Shown here piece by piece: positions 1-6,975 of a DNA stretch of 64,000 nt; the first letter of the stretch is position 1, and every line of letters starts with the position of its first letter. The stretch covers positions 1 to 64,000 of the forward strand of contig JAJYEE010000006.1 of the NCBI GenBank assembly GCA_021790335.1. Direction: 5' to 3'. The DNA comes from Pseudomonadota bacterium. Lineage in GTDB: Bacteria > Pseudomonadota > Gammaproteobacteria > Acidiferrobacterales > UBA6901. Below the pieces are notes generated by a model, which saw nothing but the letters and a program-made list of their open reading frames with translations, was not told the origin of the DNA and searched no databases. A program made the position numbers and the translations under genes.

Positions 1-68
1 CGCGAACGCGAATCGCCTCCAGTGCTGCACGATCAATTTTGCGTGCGTCCAATTTCCGCTTCGACATC
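1..68 (-). CDS. IS630-type transposase, N-terminal fragment cut by the window edge
   Basis: A minus-strand frame opens with ATG at 68 and is still open at base 1, giving 22 codons that begin MSKRKLDARKIDRAALEAIR. This lysine/arginine-rich start resembles the N-terminus of IS630-family transposases, which continue into an HTH domain and a DDE catalytic core; neither is visible here. A TATAAT hexamer lies just upstream on the same strand (79 to 74). The call rests on 22 residues recognised from memory of the family, so it is tentative. Confidence 0.45.
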
Positions 69-100
69 CGTCAATTATACAGCGGCACACACAAAATGTG

Positions 101-124
101 TACTAATCAATGAACTGATTAGTA
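101..124. repeat. 9-bp inverted repeat near a possible IS end
   Basis: TACTAATCA (101-109) and TGATTAGTA (116-124) form a perfect 9-bp inverted repeat around a 6-base loop, in an AT-rich patch upstream of the transposase-like start at 68. It could be part of an IS terminal region, an operator or a weak hairpin. No target-site duplication can be assigned because the other end of the element is outside the window. Confidence 0.4.
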
Positions 125-228
125 ATTGTAAGTGATGCCCAGCATTTTGACAGATGCACGCCAGAATAATCCGGTATGCGGCGTCAGCATGGTGTTCTTG
201 TCCAACAATACCCTTGGGCGGGTGATAA

Positions 229-612
229 CGTCTTGCCAGCACGCCAGGCGCTGAAGGCAAGTGGTTCGCCGCCGCAAAGGATGCTGGCCTGTTCAGCGTT
301 GCCATCGAGTTGGTCACCAACAGCCCGACCGACCCACGCACGTTGGCTCGCGCGGCCAGGGATTTTGCCGAGAGTCAGCCTGAGTTCGCTGTCGCTGCAG
401 GCTTTGCTTCACTGCGCTGGATTTCGCTCGGACACGGCTACGACATCACCGGCCTCGATGTGCTCGACGCCTACTCGGCCGTCATGCATGCGGCATCAAA
501 GGCCGGGGCTGATGCCCAGCAGGTCAAGGCGCAGATCGTTGATTTGCTGTCGCGCGCACCGGCGGGCAACCAGTACATGAAGACGGTTCTGGCCCATCAT
601 TTGACGGGCTGA
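229..612 (+). pseudogene. 3' fragment of an uncharacterised larger gene
   Basis: The frame is open from after adjacent TGA/TAA stops (223-228) to a stop at 612. Coherent protein sequence starts around base 253 with GKWFAAAKDAG and runs through DPRTLARAARDFAES and LRWISLGHGYDITGLDV. The only start-like codon (TTG at 310) falls in the middle of this sequence, so the visible part looks like the C-terminal ~120 residues of a longer alpha-helical protein that lost its 5' end near 229-250. No function is assigned. The truncation fits the IS-rich surroundings. Confidence 0.45.
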
Positions 613-762
613 TTCGCTCGCGGTTTGGGCTCTGACGGTACTGCGTTTTTTGCGGCGGCCCGCACCAGTACGCCCGCGCCCGAAACTCCCTCATGGTGTC
701 GGTCAGCGTTCGTCCGGAGAATTTCGCTATTCAAGCGGGTTTGATGGAGAGGACCGATACCG

Positions 763-978
763 ATGCACGTAATCAACCAAATACCACCCGACCGGATGAC
801 TCCGGAACAGCGTCGGCGCGAGCTCGCGTCGTTGCTGGCAAATGGGATCGCGCGCCTTCGACTAGCTGACGATCTCCGGTCCGCAGATATGGCCGAAGAT
901 AGCGAAGTTTCACTTGGCTTTCATCGCAACCAGCGCGTTCATTCAGACCCCGTCAACAACATAAGAACGGAGTCCTGA
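763..978 (+). CDS. small hypothetical protein leading the recombinase operon
   Basis: A 71-residue protein whose stop overlaps the next start as TGATG (976-980), so the two genes are probably translationally coupled. It carries a PEQRRRELASLLANGIARL segment followed by a short acidic tail. Small ORFs of this type often precede DUF2924 genes in proteobacterial recombinase modules. The function is unknown; it may be a helper or regulator of the recombinase. The start is supported by position and coupling rather than by a strong ribosome binding site. Confidence 0.6.
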   Translation: MHVINQIPPDRMTPEQRRRELASLLANGIARLRLADDLRSADMAEDSEVSLGFHRNQRVHSDPVNNIRTES

Positions 979-1478
979 TGAGCACGACCACCAGCACCTT
1001 CACCACGCCGCCATCGGTGGCCTCGCAGATCGCGCGATTGCCCGAACTGCCCATGCCAGAAATCCAACATCTCTGGCGGCGGCTCTTCGGCGGCGACACG
1101 CCCACCCACAACCGCCAGTTTCTTGAGCGCCGCATTGCCTACCGCCTGCAAGAGATGGAGTTCCGCAAGGTCGATGCCGGCCTGCTGGAGCGCAACAAGC
1201 GCCGGATCGCATCCTTGATCGAAACCGGCAAGGTCAAGAAACGCGATCGCGACTACCGACCAGCAGCGGGTACCGTGCTCACCCGCGAGTACCAGGGCGT
1301 CGAGCACCGGGTGATCGTGACCCAGGACGGTCAGTACGACTTCCAAGGCCGGATGTACCCGAGCCTGTTGATGATCGCCCGCGAAATCACCGGAACACGC
1401 TGGTCCGGGCCATTGTTCTTCGGGCTCAAGGCGCCTGCCACGCCCAAGGCGACAACGAAGAAGGGAGCGCGGCGATGA
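978..1478 (+). CDS. DUF2924 family protein
   Basis: A 166-residue protein with the features of DUF2924: an ELPMPEIQHLWRRLFG segment near the N-terminus, an FLERRIAYRLQE helix, and a C-terminal half with LTREYQGVEHRV and FQGRMYPSLLMIAREITGT, an SH3-like or DNA-binding-like part ending in a basic tail. It is coupled to both neighbours (TGATG upstream, ATGA downstream), so it belongs to one operon with the serine recombinase. DUF2924 proteins regularly accompany these recombinases in prophages and islands. A role in DNA binding is inferred; no biochemical function is established. Confidence 0.85.
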   Translation: MSTTTSTFTTPPSVASQIARLPELPMPEIQHLWRRLFGGDTPTHNRQFLERRIAYRLQEMEFRKVDAGLLERNKRRIASLIETGKVKKRDRDYRPAAGTVLTREYQGVEHRVIVTQDGQYDFQGRMYPSLLMIAREITGTRWSGPLFFGLKAPATPKATTKKGARR

Positions 1479-2829
1479 GCGAAGTCCTGAAACGCCGCAT
1501 GCGCTGCGCCGTCTACACCCGCAGGTCCACCGACGAGGGTCTCGACCAGGAATACAACTCCATCGACGCCCAACGCGATGCCGGTCATGCCTACATCGCC
1601 AGCCAGCGCGCCGAGGGTTGGACTCCTGTCGCCGACGACTACGACGATCCGGCGTTCTCCGGCGGCAACATGGATCGTCCCGCACTCAAGCGGCTGATGG
1701 CCGACATCGAGGCCGGCAGGATCGACGTGGTCGTCATCTACAAGATCGACCGCCTGACACGCAGCCTCGCCGACTTCTCCAAGATGGTCGAGGTGTTCGA
1801 GCGCCACGAGGTGTCCTTCGTGTCGGTCACCCAGCAGTTCAACACCACCACGTCGATGGGGCGGCTGATGCTCAATGTGCTGCTCTCCTTCGCCCAGTTC
1901 GAGCGCGAGGTCACCGGCGAACGCATCCGCGACAAGATCGCCGCCAGCAAGCGCAAGGGCATGTGGATGGGCGGCGTGTCTCCGCTCGGCTACGACGTCG
2001 AGAACCGCCGACAGTGCCCAACGAACGCGAGGCCAAGCTCATCCGGCACATCTTCCAGCGCTTCGTCGAACTCGGCTCCGGAACGCTGTTGTTCAAGGAG
2101 CTGAAGCTGGACGGCGTGACCTCAAAGGCGTGGACCACGCAGGACGGCAAGACTCGCGAAGGCAGGCCGATCGACAAGGGGTTGATCTACAAGCTGCTCA
2201 ACAACCGGACCTACCTCGGCGAACTGCGCCACAAGGAGCAGTGGTACCAGGCCGAGCATCCGCCCATCATCAACCGCGAGTTGTGGGGCCATGTGCACGC
2301 CATCCTGGCCACCAACGGCCGGGTGCGCGGCAATGCCACCCGGGCGACCGTGCCGTATCTGCTCAAAGGCATCGTATTCGGCAACGACGGCCGAGCGCTG
2401 TCGCCCTGGCACACCACGAAGAAGAGCGGGCGCCGGTACCGCTATTACGTGCCACAGCGCGACGCCAAGGAACACGCTGGCGCCTCGGGCCTGCCGCGAC
2501 TGCCGGCCGCAGAACTTGAGTCGGCGGTGCTCGACCAACTGCGCGCGATTCTGCGCGCCCCGAATTTGCTGGGTGAGATGCTGCCGCAGGCGATCAAGCT
2601 CGACCCAACCCTGGACGAAGCCAAGATCGCGGTGGCCATGACCAGGCTCGATGCGATTTGGGATCAACTGTTCCCGGCCGAGCAGACCCGGATCGTCAAA
2701 TTGCTGGTCGAGAAAGTCATCGTATCGCCCAACGACCTCGAAGTGCGGCTGCGCGCCAACGGTATCGAGCGGCTGGTGCTGGAACTGCGTCCCGAGCCTG
2801 TCGAGCAACAAGAGGAGGTGCTGGCATGA
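1475..2829 (+). pseudogene. serine recombinase (resolvase/invertase family) with a one-base frameshift
   Basis: The N-terminal resolvase domain is intact: YTRRSTDEG supplies the nucleophilic Ser18, followed by QRDAGHAYI, IYKIDRLTRSL and FAQFEREVTGERIRDK. After GYDVENRR (about 2011) the frame must move by one base to continue at VPNEREAKLIRHIFQRF into the recombinase DNA-binding domain and C-terminus (stop at 2829). The unshifted frame ends at 2104. The pieces join cleanly with one base missing around 2011-2013, and no slippery run is present, so this is a mutation or sequencing error rather than programmed frameshifting. The gene overlaps its neighbours by ATGA on both sides. Uncorrected, the product would lack its DNA-recognition half. 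Confidence 0.85.
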
Positions 2830-3254
2830 GCGACATCCGTATCCAGAAGACCGGCGAGCCGGACATTCTGCAGACGAGCGACGGCAGACTGACCCTGTCC
2901 GTGCCGATCCAGATCAAACGCCGCAGCGGCCGCAAGCTTGTTACGTTGCCGAACGGCGAAACTGCCAAGGCCAGACCGTGGGACACCGCGACCACGCCGC
3001 TGCAACTGGCGCTGGCCAGAGGCCACCGCTGGCTGGCCATGCTGGAATCGGGGGAAGCGAAGTCCCTGAAGGAGATCGCCTCGCGGGAGGGTATCGATAA
3101 CAGCTATGTCAGCCGGATGGTCAACCTGACCACGTTGGCGCCCGACATCGTCGCCGCCATCCTGGACGATGTACTGCCGAACCACATCACGCTATTCGAT
3201 CTGGCGGTTGATCCGCCGGCGCTTTGGGAGGAGCAGCGAAGCCGGCTCGTGTAG
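2826..3254 (+). CDS. HTH protein of the recombinase module
   Basis: A 142-residue protein starting at the ATG that overlaps the recombinase stop (ATGA at 2826-2829). The first ~75 residues are polar. Near residue 80 a helix-turn-helix is visible as SLKEIASREGIDNSYVSRMV, resembling KorB/ParB-type DNA-binding helices, followed by APDIVAAILDD. Proteins like this follow serine recombinases in many proteobacterial islands and may direct or repress the recombinase. The longer open frame upstream is out-of-frame recombinase DNA and was not used. Confidence 0.75.
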   Translation: MSDIRIQKTGEPDILQTSDGRLTLSVPIQIKRRSGRKLVTLPNGETAKARPWDTATTPLQLALARGHRWLAMLESGEAKSLKEIASREGIDNSYVSRMVNLTTLAPDIVAAILDDVLPNHITLFDLAVDPPALWEEQRSRLV

Positions 3255-3476
3255 ACCGGTCGCTACGCATATTCGCGCGCCGGTTAAAAAAGCGAGAAAA
3301 TCTTTCGATTCCTGCGGCTCCTTGCGACCCTCAAGAGTCATTTACCGACCTGATCTCGTTGCCGCATAGCTGCCGCTTGGACCCCAACGCAGGCGCGTCG
3401 ACGATGCTCGGAGCGGAGGGCACATTTCGACTGCAGCAGTTGACCGAGTTAGTCCTCGGCGACACCACCGCCGGCT
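3255..3476. other. gene-free tail of the recombinase module
   Basis: These 222 bases lie between the converging HTH gene and the alpha/beta hydrolase. A weak open frame crosses them on the plus strand but shows no recognisable protein. No convincing terminator hairpin with a T-run was seen for either flanking operon. A junction of the recombinase element may lie here, but no end repeat could be defined. Confidence 0.3.
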
Positions 3477-4379
3477 TCAAGCTTCAAGCCGCCTTCGTCG
3501 CGCGTTAGCCGTGATGGCCTGAACCAGCCGGTCGTGCAAGGCCGGCGGCACGTCGTGGCCCATGCCGTCGATGAGCAGGAACTCTGCACCAGCGATGTGA
3601 TCGGCCACGTCGCGGCCACAGGCGGGCGGGATCATCGCGTCATCACTGCCATGAACGACCAGTGTTGGCGTCGCGACTCGGGCCAGGAGACGTCGCAGGC
3701 TGCCGGTAGCGGCAATGGCCGCGATCTGTCTCGCCATGCCGTCAGGACCCTGGGCTCGCGTGAGTTCCGTCTGAAGCACGTCCCGATGAGTCGCCTCATC
3801 AAAGGGGAACCGAGTGCCTGCAATGCGCCGGGCAAATGCCACGCCGTGCGCCAGGAACGCAGCATTGTTCGCACGCGGGTCCGGCACAGACTGCATCAGC
3901 ATCGCCATTACATCGGGCGCTGTCGGCGGCAGGCCGGGATGACCGGTGCTGGACATGATGGACACCAGCGACAACACGCGCTCCCCATTTGTGCTGGCCA
4001 GCAATTGCGCCACCATGCCGCCCATCGACCGCCCGACGACGTGGGCGCACGAAATGCCGAGCGCGTTCAGCAGTGCCATGGCGTCGGTGGCCAGGTCGTG
4101 CAGCGTGTACGGCACGGCCGGAACGTGGCCGGCGGCAAGCGCCGCCGCGAGCGCGGCGAAGTCGGGCACGGGCGCGCGGGTGAGATGAGTGGATTCGCCC
4201 GTGTCGCGATTGTCGAAGCGAATGACGTGAAAGCCCTGCGCCGCAAGCCGCTCGCAGAACGAGGCGGCCCAGCGCAGGCGTTGCACTCCAAGGCCGCAGA
4301 TCAGCAACATTGCTTCGTCGCGTGCATTGCCGAAGCAGTCGTAGCCCAGAGTGAGTCCATTTCCCTGAAGAGTACTCAT
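3477..4379 (-). CDS. alpha/beta-fold hydrolase
   Basis: A 300-residue alpha/beta hydrolase. Visible features are the oxyanion-side ICGLG near residue 28, FDNRDTGES (residues 55-63), the nucleophile elbow GRSMGG with Ser118, a late VVHGSDDAMIPP carrying the acidic member, and GMGHDVPP with the catalytic His. These match esterases of the RdmC/haloalkane-like group; the substrate cannot be inferred. The ATG at 4379 was chosen because the protein then begins MSTLQGNGLTLGYDCFG, whereas upstream translation is low-complexity arginine-rich. It is the last gene of a three-gene operon, 25 bp after the DUF1330-type gene. Confidence 0.85.
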   Translation of the reverse strand: MSTLQGNGLTLGYDCFGNARDEAMLLICGLGVQRLRWAASFCERLAAQGFHVIRFDNRDTGESTHLTRAPVPDFAALAAALAAGHVPAVPYTLHDLATDAMALLNALGISCAHVVGRSMGGMVAQLLASTNGERVLSLVSIMSSTGHPGLPPTAPDVMAMLMQSVPDPRANNAAFLAHGVAFARRIAGTRFPFDEATHRDVLQTELTRAQGPDGMARQIAAIAATGSLRRLLARVATPTLVVHGSDDAMIPPACGRDVADHIAGAEFLLIDGMGHDVPPALHDRLVQAITANARRRRLEA

Positions 4380-4404
4380 GCCGCGCTCCCCGATGACAGG
4401 GCCG

Positions 4405-4812
4405 TCAGCGGCAGCAGCCGCGAGTCGTCGCCGCCGTGCGGTGGCCGAGGCCGGCGAGATAGCCCTTGTGCTGCGCGAACGCAAGGAAGGACTGCACGCT
4501 GCGCTGTCGGACCAGCATGACGAGGTCCCATCGTTCTGACTCGGGGCCGATCAGCCACGAACCGCCTTGTCCCAGAAGAAGTAGCTCACCGCCGCTGTCC
4601 CGAAGAAAGGGCAGCGTGTGTTGAATGTATCGGTCGAAGGCCTCGGCGCCGCTGATGGGTGCGGTCGGCGCCAGTTCGGGGGTGGCCGTGTAGTCAGCCA
4701 CCTCACGCAGGTGCAACAGGTTCAGCATAATGACCTCCCCAGACGGGCCGCGCATGACGAAATCGCGGCCAGCCTGTTGTGTTGGAGAAAGATGGCGGAT
4801 GGACGCAGTCAT
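4405..4812 (-). CDS. DUF1330-like small protein
   Basis: A 135-residue protein starting at ATG 4812, which overlaps the DUF2239 stop (ATGA). It resembles the ferredoxin-like dimeric alpha/beta barrel group (DUF1330): MLNLLHLREVADY, AFDRYIQHTLPFL, GGELLLLGQGGSWLIGPESERWD and VMLVRQRSVQSFLAF. Members are often small stand-alone proteins of unknown activity. Co-transcription with the hydrolase and the DUF2239 gene suggests a shared inducible function, possibly detoxification or turnover of a small molecule; this is inference. The family assignment is from the pattern only. Confidence 0.65.
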   Translation of the reverse strand: MTASIRHLSPTQQAGRDFVMRGPSGEVIMLNLLHLREVADYTATPELAPTAPISGAEAFDRYIQHTLPFLRDSGGELLLLGQGGSWLIGPESERWDLVMLVRQRSVQSFLAFAQHKGYLAGLGHRTAATTRGCCR

Positions 4813-5426
4813 AAGGTCACCCCGTCGTCCTTGAATGCCAGCCGCAGCGCATATTCCCGCACGTCGGTAGGCCATGCGGCCGTGAACTCGCTCATCCGAA
4901 GGCCATCGTTGGCGAACAACGCCCGCGTCGCCTCTTCGAAGCCAGGCAGGTCACCTGCCATCGCCGACATGAAGTGATAGGCGCGTTCCTGCGCTTGACG
5001 CTGCCTACTCTTGGCAGAGCCGGTGCGGCGAGCCTCCTCGACAAGCTTGCGCAGTGCAACGGACGCGCCGCCAGGCTGCGCAGCCAGCCATTCCCAGTGG
5101 CGGGGCAGCAGTGTGACTTCGCGCGCAACCACGCCCAGACGCGGCCGACCGCGTCCTCTGGGCTCGGTCGGCTCGACCGACGCTGTCTCGGTGCAAGGCG
5201 CGGCTGAGACCGGCTCTGGGGTCGCCAGACGTGCGGCGATGTCGGCCTCAGAGCCGCGCGTGTCTACGTCGACGACCCGGCCTGTCGCATCGTCGAAAAC
5301 CAGTACCGGCCCGTCGACCGCGCTTTCGAGGGCGCGGCGAACAGCCAGCACATTGCCAAGTAACGGCCCGGCGGCAATGCGCCGATGACCGGCAAAACTC
5401 GTGTAGGTGCGTAGGGTGTGATCCAT
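4809..5426 (-). CDS. DUF2239 family protein
   Basis: A 205-residue protein that starts YTSFAGHRRIAAGPL after a short lead, continues with VLVFDDATGRVVDVDTRGS, a proline/acidic linker, then RGRGRPRLGVVAREVTLLPRHWEWL and a helical C-terminus (ERAYHFMSAMAGDLPGFEEATRALF). This layout is characteristic of DUF2239, which has no established function. It is the first gene of the operon with the DUF1330-like and hydrolase genes. The ATG lies exactly where transcription from the strong upstream promoter should begin, so the mRNA may be leaderless; only a weak AGG precedes the start. Confidence 0.85.
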   Translation of the reverse strand: MDHTLRTYTSFAGHRRIAAGPLLGNVLAVRRALESAVDGPVLVFDDATGRVVDVDTRGSEADIAARLATPEPVSAAPCTETASVEPTEPRGRGRPRLGVVAREVTLLPRHWEWLAAQPGGASVALRKLVEEARRTGSAKSRQRQAQERAYHFMSAMAGDLPGFEEATRALFANDGLRMSEFTAAWPTDVREYALRLAFKDDGVTL

Positions 5427-5432
5427 CCTGAT

Positions 5433-5470
5433 ATATTACCCGGATATAAATAGATGTCAATATGACCCGG
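5433..5470 (-). promoter_or_regulatory. sigma-70 promoter with duplicated ACCCGG operator for the DUF2239 operon
   Basis: Read on the minus strand, TTGACA (5460 to 5455), a 16-base spacer and TAATAT (5438 to 5433) make a near-consensus promoter. The 9-mer AT-T/G-ACCCGG occurs twice in the same orientation on the plus strand, at 5435-5443 (over the -10 element) and 5462-5470 (just upstream of the -35), and the second copy extends to the palindrome ACCCGGGT. Sites at these positions would let a repressor block the promoter. No candidate regulator gene sits next to the operon. Confidence 0.65.
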
Positions 5471-5733
5471 GTGAAAATCAAGGCGGATGGACCAGTGCCG
5501 CCATTCCGAGCCGCTGGGCTCGGCTCCGTTGAGCCGTGACTTCGAACTGCGACGTGGGCAGCGCTCTAGACTGTCCGGGGAACACGTACCCGGAAGCAGC
5601 CCGCTGTAACCGACAGCTTGTGGCCGCCAGCCGCCGTCCAACCTACTGCCGCACATTGGCAGAGACCTGACGGATTATCAGGGGGAATCTGGCCATCCTC
5701 CACTCTCCGAATCGGGGCGATTTCCGTCGCCTA

Positions 5734-5996
5734 CCAATGCCGCAATCCAACCGCTTGATTCGTTCGTGCGTAACTCGTTGATCTATATGGTTGTGATTTG
5801 TGACCTTTGCGGACTTCGGGCATGTTTTCGTGAGCGCTGCCGGAGAGAAGAATGGCCTGGAGAGAGCGAAAAGTGGCCTGAAACGGGCTGGATGGTCGAC
5901 CGGTGAAGTCAGCAGGCGTTCGCAGGAACCCGCACGAGTACGCGGGAGTTGGCGCGATCAGGCAAGAAAAACCCCAACCGAGAACGGTTGGGGTTT
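5734..5996. repeat. diverged direct repeat of the ssrA downstream flank, left copy
   Basis: This stretch lines up in the same orientation with 9239-9491. Shared blocks include CAATCCAACCGCTTGATTCG, GTGACCTTTGCGGACTTC, GGAGAGAA..ATGGCC.GGAGAGAGCG and a GC-rich terminator hairpin at the same relative place. The first ~50 bases are about 90% alike; the middle is more diverged. In the right copy this block directly follows the ssrA 3' end, so the left copy probably marks an older chromosome/element junction. Confidence 0.75.
5969..5996 (-). terminator. perfect 12-bp terminator hairpin (relic of an ssrA terminator)
   Basis: AAACCCCAACCG (5969-5980), loop AGAA and CGGTTGGGGTTT (5985-5996) form a perfect 12-bp stem. 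Read on the minus strand it ends in a T-run, like the terminator after intact ssrA at 9463-9490. The loop-proximal CCAACCGAG is shared with that terminator. It could now stop transcription leaking leftward from the antitoxin gene. Confidence 0.7.
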
Positions 5997-6198
5997 CGAT
6001 ATTGGTGGTGGGGTGGCAGCCCGCGCCAAACGCCGTTGAAAAGACATGTTACCGGCGTCCCGGTAAGTCGATAAGTCCTGATGGCTACTTCGAAAAGCGG
6101 GGGTTGACAGGTCGGGATCGGCCGATGTTCAAGCGATTTTTTCTCGTGGATCGGTCGCCGGAAAGGCTGCTCAACCTCGTCTGCTTTCCAGGGGTGGT

Positions 6199-6267
6199 TC
6201 AATTCCCAAACGCGGAATCGAACCGGCGTCCGTCACTCCGTGGAGTCGTGCCAGCGGGCCCGTTCAT
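6199..6267 (-). pseudogene. truncated partner ORF downstream of the antitoxin
   Basis: An ATG at 6267 overlaps the antitoxin stop (ATGA), the arrangement expected for a coupled toxin gene, but the frame ends after 22 codons at 6199. The short translation (MNGPAGTTPRSDGRRFDSAF) does not look like a PIN or other toxin domain and runs through a tmRNA T-arm-like sequence at 6211-6233. I infer that the original partner was replaced by a recombination junction a few codons in. Confidence 0.4.
6211..6233 (-). repeat. fossil of the ssrA 3' T-arm (possible att core)
   Basis: GCGGAATCGAACC followed by GGCGTCCG matches the ssrA 3'-end block GCGGGAATCGAACCCGCGTCCG (9509-9531) at about 20 of 22 positions with one gap, in the same orientation. 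Integrases that target tmRNA use this region as the crossover core. The copy is too decayed, and lacks the rest of the acceptor arm, to be a functional gene end. A generic tRNA T-arm remnant is an alternative. Confidence 0.4.
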
Positions 6268-6728
6268 TCGTACCCCATATTGAGCGCCTGGGCTTGCTCA
6301 ACCAGTGCATCGAGGGCCTTGCTACGCTCAGCATCAATGCGCTCTTTATACGCAATCACATCCTGATAGCGGACGCGGCGATGGGTGCCGATCTTGTGGA
6401 ACGGGATCTCGCCGCGCTCCAGCAACTGCACGAGGAACGGCCGCGAGACGTTGAGCACATCCGCCGCGTCCTGGGTCGTCAGTTCGGCGTGGATCGGGAT
6501 GATGCTGACCGCGTTGCCCTCGCCGATTTCGGTCAGGACGTCCACGAGCAGCCGCAGCGCCGACACCGGGACGCGGACAGGGTGGGCTGCGCCTTTGTCG
6601 TCGAAGATTTCGATCTGCTGGGTTTCCGCACGAGTCTGCAGGTAGGCAGACAGCGCCCGGCCGCTCTCGCGGGCGATGGCGACTTCTTCGGCCGTCGGCA
6701 ACGAATGAGTGGGAGAGAGTGTGGTCAT
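6264..6728 (-). CDS. antitoxin-like HTH protein (excisionase-type DNA-binding domain)
   Basis: A 154-residue protein. The C-terminal half has an excisionase/MerR-type winged helix: LTTQDAADVLNVSRPFLVQLLERGEIPFHKIGTHRRVRYQDV, written here in parts as LTTQDAADVLNVS, RPFLVQLLERGEIPFHK and IGTHRRVRYQDV. The N-terminal half (ARESGRALSAYLQTRA, VPVSALRLLVDVLTEIGEGNAVSI) resembles antitoxins that pair with PIN-domain toxins. It has a strong AGGAGG ribosome binding site just before ATG 6728. The gene normally expected downstream is reduced to 22 codons, so this looks like an orphan antitoxin; it is divergent from the Fic gene and could regulate the shared region. Confidence 0.75.
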   Translation of the reverse strand: MTTLSPTHSLPTAEEVAIARESGRALSAYLQTRAETQQIEIFDDKGAAHPVRVPVSALRLLVDVLTEIGEGNAVSIIPIHAELTTQDAADVLNVSRPFLVQLLERGEIPFHKIGTHRRVRYQDVIAYKERIDAERSKALDALVEQAQALNMGYE

Positions 6729-6767
6729 GGCAGCCTCCTGGAAGCTTCAAACAGCGTCATGGGATGG

Positions 6768-6797
6768 AGTATAACCGAAATAAACAAAAATTCGCAA
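6768..6797 (-). promoter_or_regulatory. sigma-70 promoter of the antitoxin-like gene
   Basis: On the minus strand TTGCGA (6797 to 6792), an 18-base AT-rich spacer and TATACT (6773 to 6768) precede the gene by about 40 bases. The match is good at both hexamers, and the downstream AGGAGG supports a conventional leader. Confidence 0.6.
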
Positions 6798-6914
6798 TAT
6801 CAGAAATGAGCGTGGTCTTGCCGGGCAGACAACCAAAAGGACACCCATTTACACCCATTCCGGAAGTGTGGCCCAGGCAGCGGCACCCTACTTGCGCGAA
6901 TGGAGCTCGCTTTC

Positions 6915-6975
6915 ACCGCATCCTGTGCGGTGAATATCTTGCGCATGCGGAGAATGCAGTCCATAATCTCCGCAT
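6915..6975. promoter_or_regulatory. repeat-rich operator over the Fic gene start
   Basis: TGCGG-T/A-GAAT occurs at 6926-6935 and 6946-6955, exactly 20 bp apart, and its inverse (ATCTCCGCA) ends at 6974, inside the start codon. These make two palindromes: ACCGCA-TCCTG-TGCGGT (6915-6931) and a perfect 9-bp pair ATGCGGAGA/TCTCCGCAT (6945-6953 and 6967-6975). The layout suggests cooperative repressor binding at two helical turns, or an RNA hairpin covering the start codon. Confidence 0.55.

Larger units (their letters stand above)
5471..6198. other. gene-poor junction region with remnants
   Basis: About 730 bases without a supportable gene. From 5471 to 5733 I see no recognisable feature. From 5734 the sequence becomes a diverged copy of the DNA just downstream of ssrA (see 9239-9491), including a terminator hairpin at 5969-5996. 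Short open frames here have no coherent protein pattern. Confidence 0.5.

Noticed and set aside
2009-2016. Programmed ribosomal frameshift in the recombinase
   Set aside because: No slippery heptamer or downstream pseudoknot was seen; one missing base explains it more simply.
6000-6030. Second ssrA acceptor-stem copy (TTGGTGGTGGGG...)
   Set aside because: It begins like the CCA end of ssrA after the relic terminator, but similarity fades after about 10 bases, too little to call.
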